A stretch of DNA of 42,235 nucleotides from CAYSAA01 sp964428905 (GCA_964428905.1 CAYSAA010000194.1:1-42235), one strand, 5' to 3'; shown: positions 24,511 to 33,310, counted from the stretch's first letter. Made by a program: numbers and translations. The notes: generated from the sequence alone by a model not told the origin.

Positions 24511-25173
24511 ATGGAATCCTATGAAAGTATTAAGACGAGGCAAAGTGTTCGTGCTTTTCAATCCAATCCGATCACCAAAGAGGTCATGGAGAAGATAGTT
24601 GATGCTGCGAGGAACAGCCCTTCCTATACAAATACCCAGCCCTGGGAGATGGTAGTTGTCAGTGGCGATAAAAAGAATGAGCTCAGCCGAGAACTATTAA
24701 AGCTGGTGAAGGTTAACGCACCGACCAGTCCTGATATCCCATTACCTACAAGTTGGCCTCCCCAAATGGAAAAACGTACCAGGGAACATGGAACCCGTAG
24801 GTTGAATACTCTTGGAATAGAGCGAAATGACGAGGAAGGAAGAGAGAAACTGAACTTAATGAACTTTAAATTTTATGGTGCCCCATGTGCAGTTTTTCTC
24901 TTTATGGATGGGTCACTGGGGAAATGGTCCTTTTTTGATATGGGCTTGTTTACTCAGAATCTGATTTTGGCTGCACACAGCCTGGGAGTGGGTAGTTGTA
25001 TCCAGGCTTCGGTGACCAAATATGCAAGTGAAATTAAAAGATTTTTTAACATTAGAAAAGAACAAAAACTGGTCGCTGGCATATCAATGGGTTATCCTGA
25101 TCAAAAGGCAAAAATAAATACTTATCACAGTCTGAAAAAAGAGCCAGATGAGTTTATGAACTGGTATGAATAA
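24511..25173 (+). CDS. nitroreductase-family flavoprotein
   Basis: This 220-residue protein has the FMN-dependent nitroreductase fold. The N-terminal S-I-K-T-R-Q-S-V-R-A-F motif binds the FMN phosphate. A second FMN contact is A-R-N-S-P-S-Y-T-N-T-Q-P-W near residue 33, and the later A-H-S-L-G-V-G-S-C-I-Q segment near residue 160 is also typical. Members reduce nitro compounds, quinones or other acceptors with NAD(P)H, and some have quite different roles, so the substrate cannot be given. A good promoter and an AGGAGG ribosome-binding site precede it, and no gene follows for 529 bp, so it is probably transcribed alone. Confidence 0.87.
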   Translation: MESYESIKTRQSVRAFQSNPITKEVMEKIVDAARNSPSYTNTQPWEMVVVSGDKKNELSRELLKLVKVNAPTSPDIPLPTSWPPQMEKRTREHGTRRLNTLGIERNDEEGREKLNLMNFKFYGAPCAVFLFMDGSLGKWSFFDMGLFTQNLILAAHSLGVGSCIQASVTKYASEIKRFFNIRKEQKLVAGISMGYPDQKAKINTYHSLKKEPDEFMNWYE

Positions 25174-25702
25174 TAGGTCAAAACCGTTCCTTGAGATTAT
25201 AACATTTTCCCTGACATCAAAAAAGATAAGTATAGCTTCCAAAAGAGTCAAAGAGTAATGTAAGAGGTAAAGCTAAAAATAATGAATCTCGTTATATTTC
25301 AAGGTATTGATTTACTGGTCCTACTTATATTCACTATCTTTATTTCAGATTTTAGGAATAAGGAAAGGATGATTCCTCTATAATCCTTTTTTCTTTTTTC
25401 ATCAATCATTATTATAATGTTTTTGGTTTCAATCATGACCTTTTTGACAATAATGGCCTTGAGAGAGTAAATTTTTAAATGAAGAATTTGGCGATTCCTT
25501 CTTGGAATATAAAAAACAAGTTCATTCTTTTCTACCACTCAGGAAATATAATCTGGAGGAATAGACATCAAATAGTTCAGGTTTACAATTTTAAACAGTT
25601 GTGGTATTTAGATAATTATATCGTGAAAATAACAGGAGTGTTATGGTATGTTTCTACCCCTGCTGTGAATATATGATTGAAGATTGAAAGTTGATTTGAA
25701 TA
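25174..25702. other. 529-bp gap without a convincing gene
   Basis: The short open frames on both strands here have low-complexity or implausible translations and no ribosome-binding sites. A hairpin with 7-bp arms AAAGGAT (25364-25370) and ATCCTTT (25383-25389) followed by a T-rich stretch to 25399 could be a terminator, although it is almost 200 bp after the nitroreductase stop. I see no repeats or RNA gene. Confidence 0.4.
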
Positions 25703-26977
25703 TTGAAGAGTAAATATACTGGTAATGCTAACTTAAAATGGAATTTTTCCATGGGGCTTATCCATGGTATCTTTTATACTGCCGGAGAGGCTTTTTTTAA
25801 CGCTGATACCATAATTCCTGTTTTTCTAAGTTATTTTACCAATTCCAAAACACTGATCGGTTTATCTTCTACTTTGATTGGCAGGCTGGGCGGGATAGCA
25901 TCTGTTTTCCCTCAGTTATTCGTGGCTAACAGAATAGAAACCATGATTCGCAAAAAGCCGCTTCTAAAGTTTGCCATCACGATTCGGGCTTTAAGCTGGG
26001 GCATGTTAGCATTAGCAACTTATATTTTTAATAAAAGTTATCCCCATTTAACCATCTTTTTTCTGTTTTTTACCCTTATTCTACATACCGTGATGGGAGG
26101 TATTGCCGCGGTTCCCTTTTATGATATCTGGGGGAAAGCACTTCCCTCTAATTTAAGGGGGAGATTTTTCGGTCATCGCCAACTGTGGGGTGGACTATTA
26201 GCCATTGGTTCAGGTTTGATTGCCAAGGTGATTCTAGAAAATGAATTCATTGCTTTTCCCTTGAATTTCGTTATACTTTTTTTCCTTGCCTTTATTTTTT
26301 TGAGTATTTCTTATATTGCCCTGGGTTCAGTCAGAGAGCCTGTCGAAGAAGTCTATGAAAAGAAATTACCTTTTAAAGATTTTTTAAAGAAGGCTTCCCA
26401 TATCATTCAAAGAAACCCAAATTATCGAAAATTTATTTTTGTGGAAATTACAGGAGGGGCTGGATCAATGGCTTTGCCTTTTTATATTCTTTATTTGAGG
26501 GAAACTCTGGGAATGGAATTGGGAATGGTTGGCATTCTTCTTTCTGCCCAGATGCTTGGTAGTGTACTTTCCAATATACTGTGGGCACATCTATCCGATT
26601 TTGTGGGGAACAAAAGAGTTATTCAAATCAGTACTTTTATCGGGTTGATAGTTCCATTGATTGCCTTGATAACACAATTTTTACAACATTCTCTCTGGTA
26701 TATTTTCTTGTTTGTTTTAATAGGTTTTTTTATTTCAGGGAGAACAATAGGTAAAGATAATTACCTGCTAGATATAGCCCCCTCGAGAGAACGTCCAAAA
26801 TATATAAGCCTAACAGGTACATTGATGTTCCCGGTATCGCTTTTCCCTTTACTGGGAGGAATCATTGCTCAATATATGTCTTATAGAATATTATTTTTTA
26901 CCACTGCTATTGTTGTTTTTTGGGGATTCATTTTAAGTTTTGGTTTAAGTGAGCCAAGAAATGCGGAAAAGATTTAG
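25703..26977 (+). CDS. major facilitator superfamily transporter
   Basis: This 424-residue protein has twelve hydrophobic segments and the usual arrangement of two six-helix halves. A loop with R-K-K-P lies between helices 2 and 3, and a longer charged loop near residue 215-240 divides the halves. Membership in the major facilitator superfamily is clear; the transported compound is not. The TTG at 25703 is the earliest possible start because TGA precedes it in frame two codons earlier. An internal ATG at 25750 is an alternative, and neither has a strong ribosome-binding site. It converges with the minus-strand gene downstream, with 61 bp between them. Confidence 0.8.
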   Translation: MKSKYTGNANLKWNFSMGLIHGIFYTAGEAFFNADTIIPVFLSYFTNSKTLIGLSSTLIGRLGGIASVFPQLFVANRIETMIRKKPLLKFAITIRALSWGMLALATYIFNKSYPHLTIFFLFFTLILHTVMGGIAAVPFYDIWGKALPSNLRGRFFGHRQLWGGLLAIGSGLIAKVILENEFIAFPLNFVILFFLAFIFLSISYIALGSVREPVEEVYEKKLPFKDFLKKASHIIQRNPNYRKFIFVEITGGAGSMALPFYILYLRETLGMELGMVGILLSAQMLGSVLSNILWAHLSDFVGNKRVIQISTFIGLIVPLIALITQFLQHSLWYIFLFVLIGFFISGRTIGKDNYLLDIAPSRERPKYISLTGTLMFPVSLFPLLGGIIAQYMSYRILFFTTAIVVFWGFILSFGLSEPRNAEKI

Positions 26978-27038
26978 AGCAAGTTGAAACTTGTTATGAT
27001 TATTAGGTTATGCTTTGGTCTTCTTCAGGTTTCCTTTT

Positions 27039-27794
27039 TTATATTTTTTGCAGATTGGGTATATCCCGCATCCTTACACTTTCTGCTACCTCTTTAATTC
27101 CCTCCAGGATTTCCTTTTTAATCGGCACGTGTACTTCCCGGGAAGGAACTTTCTTATTACTTATTCTTGCTATTTTTAAATAGAGTTTCATAGGTTTTTC
27201 CATTCGGACAAACATTAAATGATCTGCTGCATTTTCCCACCTCTTAATATCTTTTTGAAAAGCACTGGTACTTACACTAAATATATATGTTTTTTTCTTA
27301 TCTTCTTTCAGAAGTTTTTCGAGTTTGTCTAAAATAGTTTCCTTATAAGTGTGTGAAAATAGCAAAAGGTTAAGTGCCGAAGCAAAGACCAAAGTTCCTA
27401 AATTATTTTCGTGAACCAAAATATTTTCTGCTTCGTTTACTGCTTTTTCCCATATAGTAGGCTTTAATAGATTAGCTTCTATGGTATTTTCATTCATTTT
27501 TCTCCATGAAGCTAGGTCATAATTAAATTGAATGTAAGCTACCTTTTTTGGGTACCCATCTAGACTTAAGTTATAAAGTAGATGTAGTGATGTATTGATA
27601 AAATTTATCTCCGGATATTGAAGGGGAATAAATATAACGTTACCCCCGCTTTTTAACCAGTTAGTTACAAATGCCAGACCTATCAGAGGTTTTCCGGAAC
27701 CGCCGGGTCCACTGATTAATGTTGAAGTAGGGAAAGGAAGTCCTTCCGGTATCAACTCACTTAACCAATGTTGAACCATTTTAAGTTTTTTCAT
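27039..27794 (-). CDS. RecA/KaiC-like protein with degenerate ATP-binding motifs
   Basis: This 251-residue protein is the only solid gene on the minus strand. It resembles single-domain KaiC/RadA-type ATPases, with a P-loop-like S-G-P-G-G-S-G-K-P at residues 28-36. The residue after the invariant Lys is Pro (CCT) instead of Ser or Thr, and that Ser/Thr normally binds magnesium. The strand expected to hold Walker B reads L-G-T-L-V-F-A-S-A-L-N and lacks the usual Asp. The remaining layout, including the V-R-M-E-K-P-M strand and the basic C-terminal part, is that of the family. It may be a nucleotide sensor or scaffold that does not hydrolyse ATP, or a gene starting to decay. It is divergent from the DUF212 gene. 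The function is unknown. Confidence 0.6.
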   Translation of the reverse strand: MKKLKMVQHWLSELIPEGLPFPTSTLISGPGGSGKPLIGLAFVTNWLKSGGNVIFIPLQYPEINFINTSLHLLYNLSLDGYPKKVAYIQFNYDLASWRKMNENTIEANLLKPTIWEKAVNEAENILVHENNLGTLVFASALNLLLFSHTYKETILDKLEKLLKEDKKKTYIFSVSTSAFQKDIKRWENAADHLMFVRMEKPMKLYLKIARISNKKVPSREVHVPIKKEILEGIKEVAESVRMRDIPNLQKI

Positions 27795-28160
27795 TTTTTT
27801 ATCCTTTTTTAAATATCTTCGGTCTGTTCCCTTCCTGATCTGTTTCTTTTCATGATAAGATAAGAAAGAAACTTACTCCACCATAAAATCAAAGCCCTTC
27901 ATAACAGTTTTATTTATTTTGTATTGATAGTTTATTATTTCTGCCTCTATCTTCATTTTAGAGTATGCGTCAATAGCCATCTTAAGGCAATTCGTTATTT
28001 AAAAATATCATTTAGATGTAAAAAACTTAATCGGGATAGCCAAAACAACTTTTTTGTGTCAAAATAAAATATATAAGCATACAAGTGGATAAATATAATA
28101 GTGACTTATACATTCCGACTAAAGTAATGCCAAATAACCCGAAAAAAGGGGAATCATATC
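27795..28160. other. 366-bp divergent intergenic region
   Basis: This AT-rich stretch lies between the minus-strand RecA-like gene and the DUF212 gene and should contain promoters for both. I find no consensus boxes clear enough to report. The only structure seen is a short CCCGAAAAAAGGGG hairpin near 28138-28151, whose second arm doubles as a possible ribosome-binding site for the DUF212 gene. Confidence 0.4.
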
Positions 28161-28640
28161 ATCAATATTAATATCATTAATAATTTAAACCAGATTTTCC
28201 ATAATTCAATTATTGTCATTGCTTTTATTACCTGGGTATCAAACCAGACTATCAAGTTTATTTTGTTTTATCTTACTGAAAAAAAATGGGATGTCAGAAG
28301 GTTTTTTGGTGCAGGCGGTATGCCCAGTACTCATTCAGCTTTATCAATAAGTGTTGCAGTATCTATTGGCTATAAGGAAGGGTGGGGATCGGCTCTATTT
28401 GCTCTGGCTTTAACAATCGCTATTATTATCATGGCTGATGCTACGGGAGTCAGAAGGGCTACCGGCGAACAAGCCAAAGTGTTAAATAAAATTATTTTAG
28501 AATTTTTTGAAGAAATTAAGATTAAGGATGAACGTCTGAAAGAACTTGTTGGGCATACACCCTTTGAAGTGATTGTTGGCGCGGCAATTGGTTTTATCAT
28601 TGCGACGTTATTGTCTATTTATCATTTCTCCTTTCTTTAA
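28161..28640 (+). CDS. divergent PAP2 (DUF212) family membrane protein, start uncertain
   Basis: The conserved part contains W-D-V-R-R-F-F, then G-G-M-P-S-T-H-S-A, then A-D-A-T-G-V-R-R and G-H-T-P-F-E-V-I-V-G near the end, all marks of the DUF212/divergent PAP2 family of small membrane proteins. The first standard start in frame is TTG at 28263, giving 125 residues and removing the first membrane helix that family members have. The frame is open upstream and encodes that missing helix (I-I-V-I-A-F-I-T-W-V-S-N-Q) back to about 28161, just after AAGGGG at 28146-28151, but holds no ATG, GTG or TTG. A rare AUC or AUU start, or a lost start codon, is possible. The function of the family is not well established. 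Confidence 0.7.
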   Translation: MNINIINNLNQIFHNSIIVIAFITWVSNQTIKFILFYLTEKKWDVRRFFGAGGMPSTHSALSISVAVSIGYKEGWGSALFALALTIAIIIMADATGVRRATGEQAKVLNKIILEFFEEIKIKDERLKELVGHTPFEVIVGAAIGFIIATLLSIYHFSFL

Positions 28641-28731
28641 TTTTTTCTTGATTTTTTAGGTCTAATTTCGATTCCCATTCCCTCTTTAACCAAGATTTAT
28701 TCCTAATAACCATGTTAAAATATAAGATTTA

Positions 28732-28760
28732 TTGACATTGATGATTATTAATTATATAAT
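28732..28760 (+). promoter_or_regulatory. consensus sigma-70-type promoter of the SorC regulator gene
   Basis: TTGACA (28732-28737) and TATAAT (28755-28760) are both perfect matches, with the ideal 17-bp spacing. This is the best promoter in the window and lies 50 bp before the regulator gene. Confidence 0.8.
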
Positions 28761-28761
28761 A

Positions 28762-28788
28762 TTTCATAAAGTGAAATAAATTTCATAT
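28762..28788 (+). promoter_or_regulatory. possible operator of the SorC regulator
   Basis: Directly after the -10 box there is an inverted repeat, TTTCA-taaag-TGAAA (28762-28776). A third half-site TTTCATA (28781-28787) lies 19 bp from the first. The position across the expected transcription start suits autoregulation by the downstream regulator. Confidence 0.45.
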
Positions 28789-28808
28789 AGAGGGAAAAAT
28801 TTTATAAA

Positions 28809-29759
28809 ATGAAAAATAATGTATCACTAATTGCTGAGATATGCAGAATGCATTATCTGAATGATTTTAGTCAGAATAAAATTTCATCTGATCTAAGAAT
28901 ATCTAAGTCCACTGTATCTCGTTTATTAAAAGAAGGTAGAGAAAAAAAAATAGTTAGTTTTCATATAAAAAATTATGAGGATCGTCTTGATTATTTAGAG
29001 GACGAACTTATAAAATTTTTTAAGCTGAAAGAGGCTGTTGTAGTTTCTGATGAAGCAATAATATCCACAGAATCTATTAAAAAAAAGGTTGCAAAGGCTG
29101 CAGCATTATCTTTGAAACGGAGAATTCGGGAAGGTGACACGATTGCACTTTCATGGGGAACTACCTTGTCCGAAGTAGCAAAAGCATTAGATGTTTCATT
29201 TATCCAAGATATAGAAATTGTTCCTCTCTTAGGCGGAATCGATATTACCGGTAGAGATATTCATTCGAATGAAATAGCAAGAAAGTTAAGCAAGGCCTTC
29301 GGAGGAAAATATTATTTATTAAATGCACCCGTATTTGTAAGCAACTCTCAGACAAAAAAAGCATTTGAGAAGGAGAAAAGCATCAGAACAGTTATTGATA
29401 AAGCAAAATCAGCTTATATGGCGATATTAGGCATAGGAACTCCTAAAGAAAGTTCTACGATGATAAAACTGGGATATTTATCTGCTAAAGAATTAGCGAA
29501 ACTATCTGATAAGGGAGTAGTTGGAGATATCTGCACTGATTTTTTTGATATTCATGGCAATATTATCCAAACTTCTTTGAATGATAAAATGATTGGTCTG
29601 GGGATAGAAGAATTAAAGCAAAATGTACCCATTGTAATGGGTGTAGCATGTGGTGATGATAAGAGAGAAGCTATTTTGGGTGCCTTGCGAGGCAAACATA
29701 TCAATGCGATTGTTACCAATAAAAAGGTAGCGGAATATATCATAGAAAATACAAGATAA
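28809..29759 (+). CDS. SorC/DeoR-type sugar-responsive transcriptional regulator
   Basis: This 316-residue protein has an N-terminal helix-turn-helix (residues 15-45, F-S-Q-N-K-I-S-S-D-L then S-K-S-T-V-S-R-L-L-K). A C-terminal sugar-binding domain of the SorC/CggR type follows, with G-D-T-I-A-L-S-W-G-T-T near residue 110 and G-V-A-C-G-D-D-K near residue 280. Regulators of this class bind phosphorylated sugars or similar effectors. It precedes and probably controls the E1/E2, ABC importer, SDR and kinase genes. Its own gene has a perfect promoter followed by an inverted repeat, suggesting autorepression. The effector is likely an intermediate of the pathway encoded downstream. Confidence 0.85.
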   Translation: MKNNVSLIAEICRMHYLNDFSQNKISSDLRISKSTVSRLLKEGREKKIVSFHIKNYEDRLDYLEDELIKFFKLKEAVVVSDEAIISTESIKKKVAKAAALSLKRRIREGDTIALSWGTTLSEVAKALDVSFIQDIEIVPLLGGIDITGRDIHSNEIARKLSKAFGGKYYLLNAPVFVSNSQTKKAFEKEKSIRTVIDKAKSAYMAILGIGTPKESSTMIKLGYLSAKELAKLSDKGVVGDICTDFFDIHGNIIQTSLNDKMIGLGIEELKQNVPIVMGVACGDDKREAILGALRGKHINAIVTNKKVAEYIIENTR

Positions 29760-29880
29760 AACTATTTTTGTTATGTTTGTATTATAAGGATTACATAAAT
29801 GTACTTCTGTTCTTGCCAAAACTGCCCAGTGACTTTTGAAATTATTGAAGATGAAAATGAAAGAGATTAGGAGATATTTG

Positions 29881-30867
29881 ATGGTTATAACTGTAACTAA
29901 AAAACAAAAAATTAGAATGTATAGAACTATGACTAAAATACGTAAATGCGAAGATCAACTTGAACAAGTATATCGAGATGGAAAATTAAATGGCCACTTG
30001 CATACTTGTCACGGGCAAGAGGCGATTGCGGTTGGTGTCATGGAAGCTCTTTCTGAAAAAGATATTATCTTCTCGAATCATCGGGGACATGGTCATTTTT
30101 TAGCAAGAGGGACTTCACCTAAAAAAATTATAGCTGAATGCTATGGAAAAGTTACCGGGACTAATCAAGGCAGAAGTGGAAGTATGTATCTTGTTGATAT
30201 AGAAAGAGGAATGCCGGTAGCAAGTGGAATTGTAGGAGGTAACATTTGTGTTGCAACAGGTTCGGCTTTGAGCAGTTCAATCAGAAAGGATAATGCCGTT
30301 ACCATAAGCCTTTTTGGAGATGGAGCTACTAATATAGGATTCTTTCACGAAGCATTAAATATGGCTTCCTTGTGGAATTTGCCTATTGTCTATATCTGTG
30401 AAAATAATCAATATGCTGAAGCGACCAAAAGAGAACAACACCAAAAAGTGAAAGATATTTCTGATCGAGCAATCCCTTATGCAATGTCGGGATTTACTAT
30501 TGATGGCACAGATGTAATCAAAGTCTACGAATCAGTTCAACAAGCAGTAGAAAAAGCACGCAGGGGAGAGGGCCCTAGTTTAGTTGAATGTGTAGCATAT
30601 CGGTTAAGAGGACACTCTGCAGGAGATTTGGCTGTTTATAGACCAAAAGAAGAAGAAGAGAAGTGGATGAAAACTCATGATCCAATTAAGAAATACAAAG
30701 AACAGCTTCTTAAACAAGGAATTCTGGATTTTCAGGAAGCAGAAAAGATTGAAGAGGAAATAAAAAAAGAAATAGAAGAAGCCATAAGTTTTGCCCTTGA
30801 AAGCTCAGCACCACTTGCTAAGACAGTTGACCAATTTGTGTACCAGGAGGACCATAATAATGGCTAA
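29881..30867 (+). CDS. acoA: acetoin/2-oxoacid dehydrogenase E1 component, alpha subunit (second copy)
   Basis: The ATG at 29881 is preferred because TTAGGAGA lies about ten bases upstream; the TTG at 29836 lacks this. The 328-residue protein resembles the first E1-alpha in the window, with R-G-H-G-H-F near residue 77, G-R-S-G-S-M-Y near residue 100 and a normal GDG thiamine diphosphate motif followed by C-E-N-N. It should cleave a 2-hydroxyketone or 2-oxoacid and load the acyl group onto the lipoyl arm of E2. It overlaps the E1-beta gene by 8 bp. The association with a SorC regulator, sugar importer, SDR and FGGY kinase suggests a sugar-derived substrate rather than pyruvate. Confidence 0.85.
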   Translation: MVITVTKKQKIRMYRTMTKIRKCEDQLEQVYRDGKLNGHLHTCHGQEAIAVGVMEALSEKDIIFSNHRGHGHFLARGTSPKKIIAECYGKVTGTNQGRSGSMYLVDIERGMPVASGIVGGNICVATGSALSSSIRKDNAVTISLFGDGATNIGFFHEALNMASLWNLPIVYICENNQYAEATKREQHQKVKDISDRAIPYAMSGFTIDGTDVIKVYESVQQAVEKARRGEGPSLVECVAYRLRGHSAGDLAVYRPKEEEEKWMKTHDPIKKYKEQLLKQGILDFQEAEKIEEEIKKEIEEAISFALESSAPLAKTVDQFVYQEDHNNG

Positions 30868-31831
30868 AAGCATGTATATTGAAGCTCTGAGAGCTGCCTT
30901 AAGAGAAGAGATGCACAGGGATAAGAATGTTTTTATTATGGGAGAAGATATAACCAGATATGGGTTTGGAGTTAATAGGGGATTATTGGATGAATTTGGT
31001 CCGGAAAGAGTTAGGAATACTCCTATTTCTGAAGCAGCGATGATCGGATCTGCCGTAGGAGCTGCTCTGCGAGGTATGAGACCGGTATTGGAAATAATGT
31101 TTGTGGACTTTATCATGATTGGTATGGACCAGATTGTTAACCAGGCTGCTAAAATGAGTTATTTGTCTAATGGTGCATTATCTGTTCCTATGGTCATTCG
31201 AGCACCTGAAGGAACAGAATGGTTCGGCGGTGGTGCACAACACTCTCAGACACTTCATTCTATATTTATGAATATCCCCGGAATAAAATTAGTTGTTCCT
31301 TCTGATCCCTATGATGCCAAGGGACTTCTTAAAAGCGCTATTCGAGACAATAACCCGGTAATATTTTTTGAACATAAACAGCTATACACTCAGAAGGGCG
31401 AAGTTCCAGAAGAAGAATACACGATTCCTTTGGGCCAAGCAGCCATCAAGAAAGAAGGAGATGACCTTACTTTGGTTGCTACCTCCTGGATGGTTAAACA
31501 TAGTTTAGAAGTTGCTGAAGACCTGGAAAGTAAAATAAGTATAGAAGTCATTGATCCCAGGACTTTAGTTCCTTTGGATAAAGCTACGGTTATTAATTCT
31601 GTTAAGAAAACCGGAAGATTACTGGTTGTCGATGAATCCCCAATAAGTGGAGGGATACAGGGAGAAATCGTTTCTGTCGTTATGCAAGAAGCTTTTTGGA
31701 ATATGGAATTTCCTCCCCAGAGAATAGGTTCTTTAAATACACCAATTCCTTTCAGTGAATCTTTAGAAAGAGAAGTTATACCTACCAAAGAAAAGATTAG
31801 AAGAGTAGTCTTGTCCATGTTTTCTGATTAA
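30860..31831 (+). CDS. acoB: acetoin/2-oxoacid dehydrogenase E1 component, beta subunit (second copy)
   Basis: The ATG at 30860 has CAGGAGG upstream and begins the conserved fold; a longer frame to 30791 only runs back into the E1-alpha gene. The 323-residue protein carries G-E-D-I, V-R-N-T-P-I-S-E with the catalytic Glu, E-I-M-F-V-D-F, and G-G-G-A-Q-H-S-Q-T. The transketolase-C domain carries V-I-D-P-R-T-L-V-P. It is plainly paralogous to the copy at 1463-2440. The 8-bp overlap with E1-alpha indicates translational coupling. It would form the heterotetrameric E1 with that subunit. Confidence 0.87.
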   Translation: MAKSMYIEALRAALREEMHRDKNVFIMGEDITRYGFGVNRGLLDEFGPERVRNTPISEAAMIGSAVGAALRGMRPVLEIMFVDFIMIGMDQIVNQAAKMSYLSNGALSVPMVIRAPEGTEWFGGGAQHSQTLHSIFMNIPGIKLVVPSDPYDAKGLLKSAIRDNNPVIFFEHKQLYTQKGEVPEEEYTIPLGQAAIKKEGDDLTLVATSWMVKHSLEVAEDLESKISIEVIDPRTLVPLDKATVINSVKKTGRLLVVDESPISGGIQGEIVSVVMQEAFWNMEFPPQRIGSLNTPIPFSESLEREVIPTKEKIRRVVLSMFSD

Positions 31832-31850
31832 AAAATAGAAAGAGAAAAAA

Positions 31851-33020
31851 ATGTGGAAGGTTCAAATTCCTAAAACAGAATCAAAAGTTGAAGAAGCTAC
31901 CCTTGTTAAATGGCATAAAAAAGAGAGAGACAAGGTTGACGCAGGGGAAATTATTGCTGAAGTTGAAACTTTTAAGGCATTAGTAGAAATAAACTCCCCC
32001 CATACCGGGGTTATTTATAAAATTTTTGTTAAGGAAGGAGAAACTGTACCAGTCAACACAGTTATAGCGATTGTCATTAAGGAAGGAGAGAAGATTTCTT
32101 CCGAAGCTCTAAAACCTTTTTTAGAAAATCAAGAAGAAAAAGTTGATTCTTTTCAAAAAGAAAAGATACATTCATCTCAAAAAGATTTGACCCATAGTGT
32201 TGGTAGTAAAAATAAAAAAATAAAAGTGGCCCCCATTGCCCGTAAATTAGCTTTAGAAAGGGGAATAGATCTGTCATTAATAAATGGTTCTGGGCCGGAA
32301 GGAGCTATTACCAAAAAAGATGTAGAAAGTTTTCTTACTAAAAAAAGAGAAAACGAAAATTTCACTATTAAAAAAGTTTATCAACTAACTAAAGTGCAAA
32401 AACTTAGTGCCGATAGACTCACTGACAGTTATAAGAATATTCCCCAGTTTACCCTTTGCAGGAAGATTGATATCACTCCAGTTTTACAAAGAAGAAAGCA
32501 GCTAAATGCTCAATTCAGCCAACATCTTTCTTTAGTTGATTTTATTATTGAAGCCCTCGTTCCTACCTTTAAGAGATTTCCTGAATTTAATGCAATTATA
32601 GATACAGAAGATTATAAATTTGTCAAAGAGATCAATATTAATTTAGCTGTAGCTACAGAGAGGGGATTAATGGCGCCCGTGCTGAAAGATTTAGCAGGAA
32701 AAAAGATCTCTGAAATAGCACGATTAAGAAGAGAGATTACCAATAAAGCCCTAATGGGAAAATTGCAACCTGAAGAGTTTGAGCAAGGGACATTCACTAT
32801 TACTAATTTAGGTTTACAGGGAATAGAATATTTTACTCCTATTATAAATCACCCACAGGTTGCTATTCTTGGTATAGGTAAAGCAGAAGAAACCTCTCTC
32901 CCCTTAAACCTTTCTGCGGATCATAGAATTATAGATGGATCCAGGGGAGCAGATTTTTTAGAATTTTTATCCAAAGAATTAGTTTTGGACAAAAGCGGAG
33001 ATCAGGAGGTCACTCCATGA
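31851..33020 (+). CDS. acoC: dihydrolipoamide acyltransferase, E2 component (second copy)
   Basis: This 389-residue E2 has a lipoyl domain (residues 1-77), an E3/E1-binding domain (about 122-160, P-I-A-R-K-L-A-L-E-R-G) and an acyltransferase domain ending in S-A-D-H-R-I-I-D-G with His358 and Asp362. The lipoyl-lysine motif reads E-T-F-K-A with Lys42, where most family members have E-T-D-K. The lipoyl domain also lacks the usual early M-P-K-L pattern, reading I-P-K-T-E-S. These changes suggest recognition by its own E1. As with the first set, no E3 gene is next to it. The start has only a modest purine-rich ribosome-binding site. Confidence 0.86.
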   Translation: MWKVQIPKTESKVEEATLVKWHKKERDKVDAGEIIAEVETFKALVEINSPHTGVIYKIFVKEGETVPVNTVIAIVIKEGEKISSEALKPFLENQEEKVDSFQKEKIHSSQKDLTHSVGSKNKKIKVAPIARKLALERGIDLSLINGSGPEGAITKKDVESFLTKKRENENFTIKKVYQLTKVQKLSADRLTDSYKNIPQFTLCRKIDITPVLQRRKQLNAQFSQHLSLVDFIIEALVPTFKRFPEFNAIIDTEDYKFVKEININLAVATERGLMAPVLKDLAGKKISEIARLRREITNKALMGKLQPEEFEQGTFTITNLGLQGIEYFTPIINHPQVAILGIGKAEETSLPLNLSADHRIIDGSRGADFLEFLSKELVLDKSGDQEVTP

Positions 33021-33310
33021 GCCCAATGAGGCAGTATCAAGGCTTTTAAAGACTATCTCCGTTTTTATCCTGAAAACTGAACGAAGGAATGTCAGGGCAT
33101 AAGACCCAGCGAGAAATGATAGGGTTAGTTTAGGATTATATCGGCTAATCATTTTAAAAGTCTTCGTATTCCTATGAATGATGGAGATAAATAGAGAAAA
33201 ACTTTCACAGAAAGAGATAGGAGGTGATTAAATAAGATTACTTAGCTTGGATTTTATCAGTAGAGAAAGTCAAAATAAAAAATGCGAAGGAAAAAAACAG
33301 GAGGTTCGTT

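Noticed and set aside
25479..25676. 65-codon plus-strand frame in the gap before the MFS gene
   Set aside because: There is no ribosome-binding site, the composition is implausible and there is no conserved-looking segment.
26980..27038. Terminator between the convergent MFS and RecA-like genes
   Set aside because: The CAAGTT/AACTTG palindrome leaves a loop of only two bases and has no T-run directly after it.
31390..31818. 142-codon minus-strand frame
   Set aside because: It lies inside the second E1-beta gene and has no ribosome-binding site or recognisable motif.
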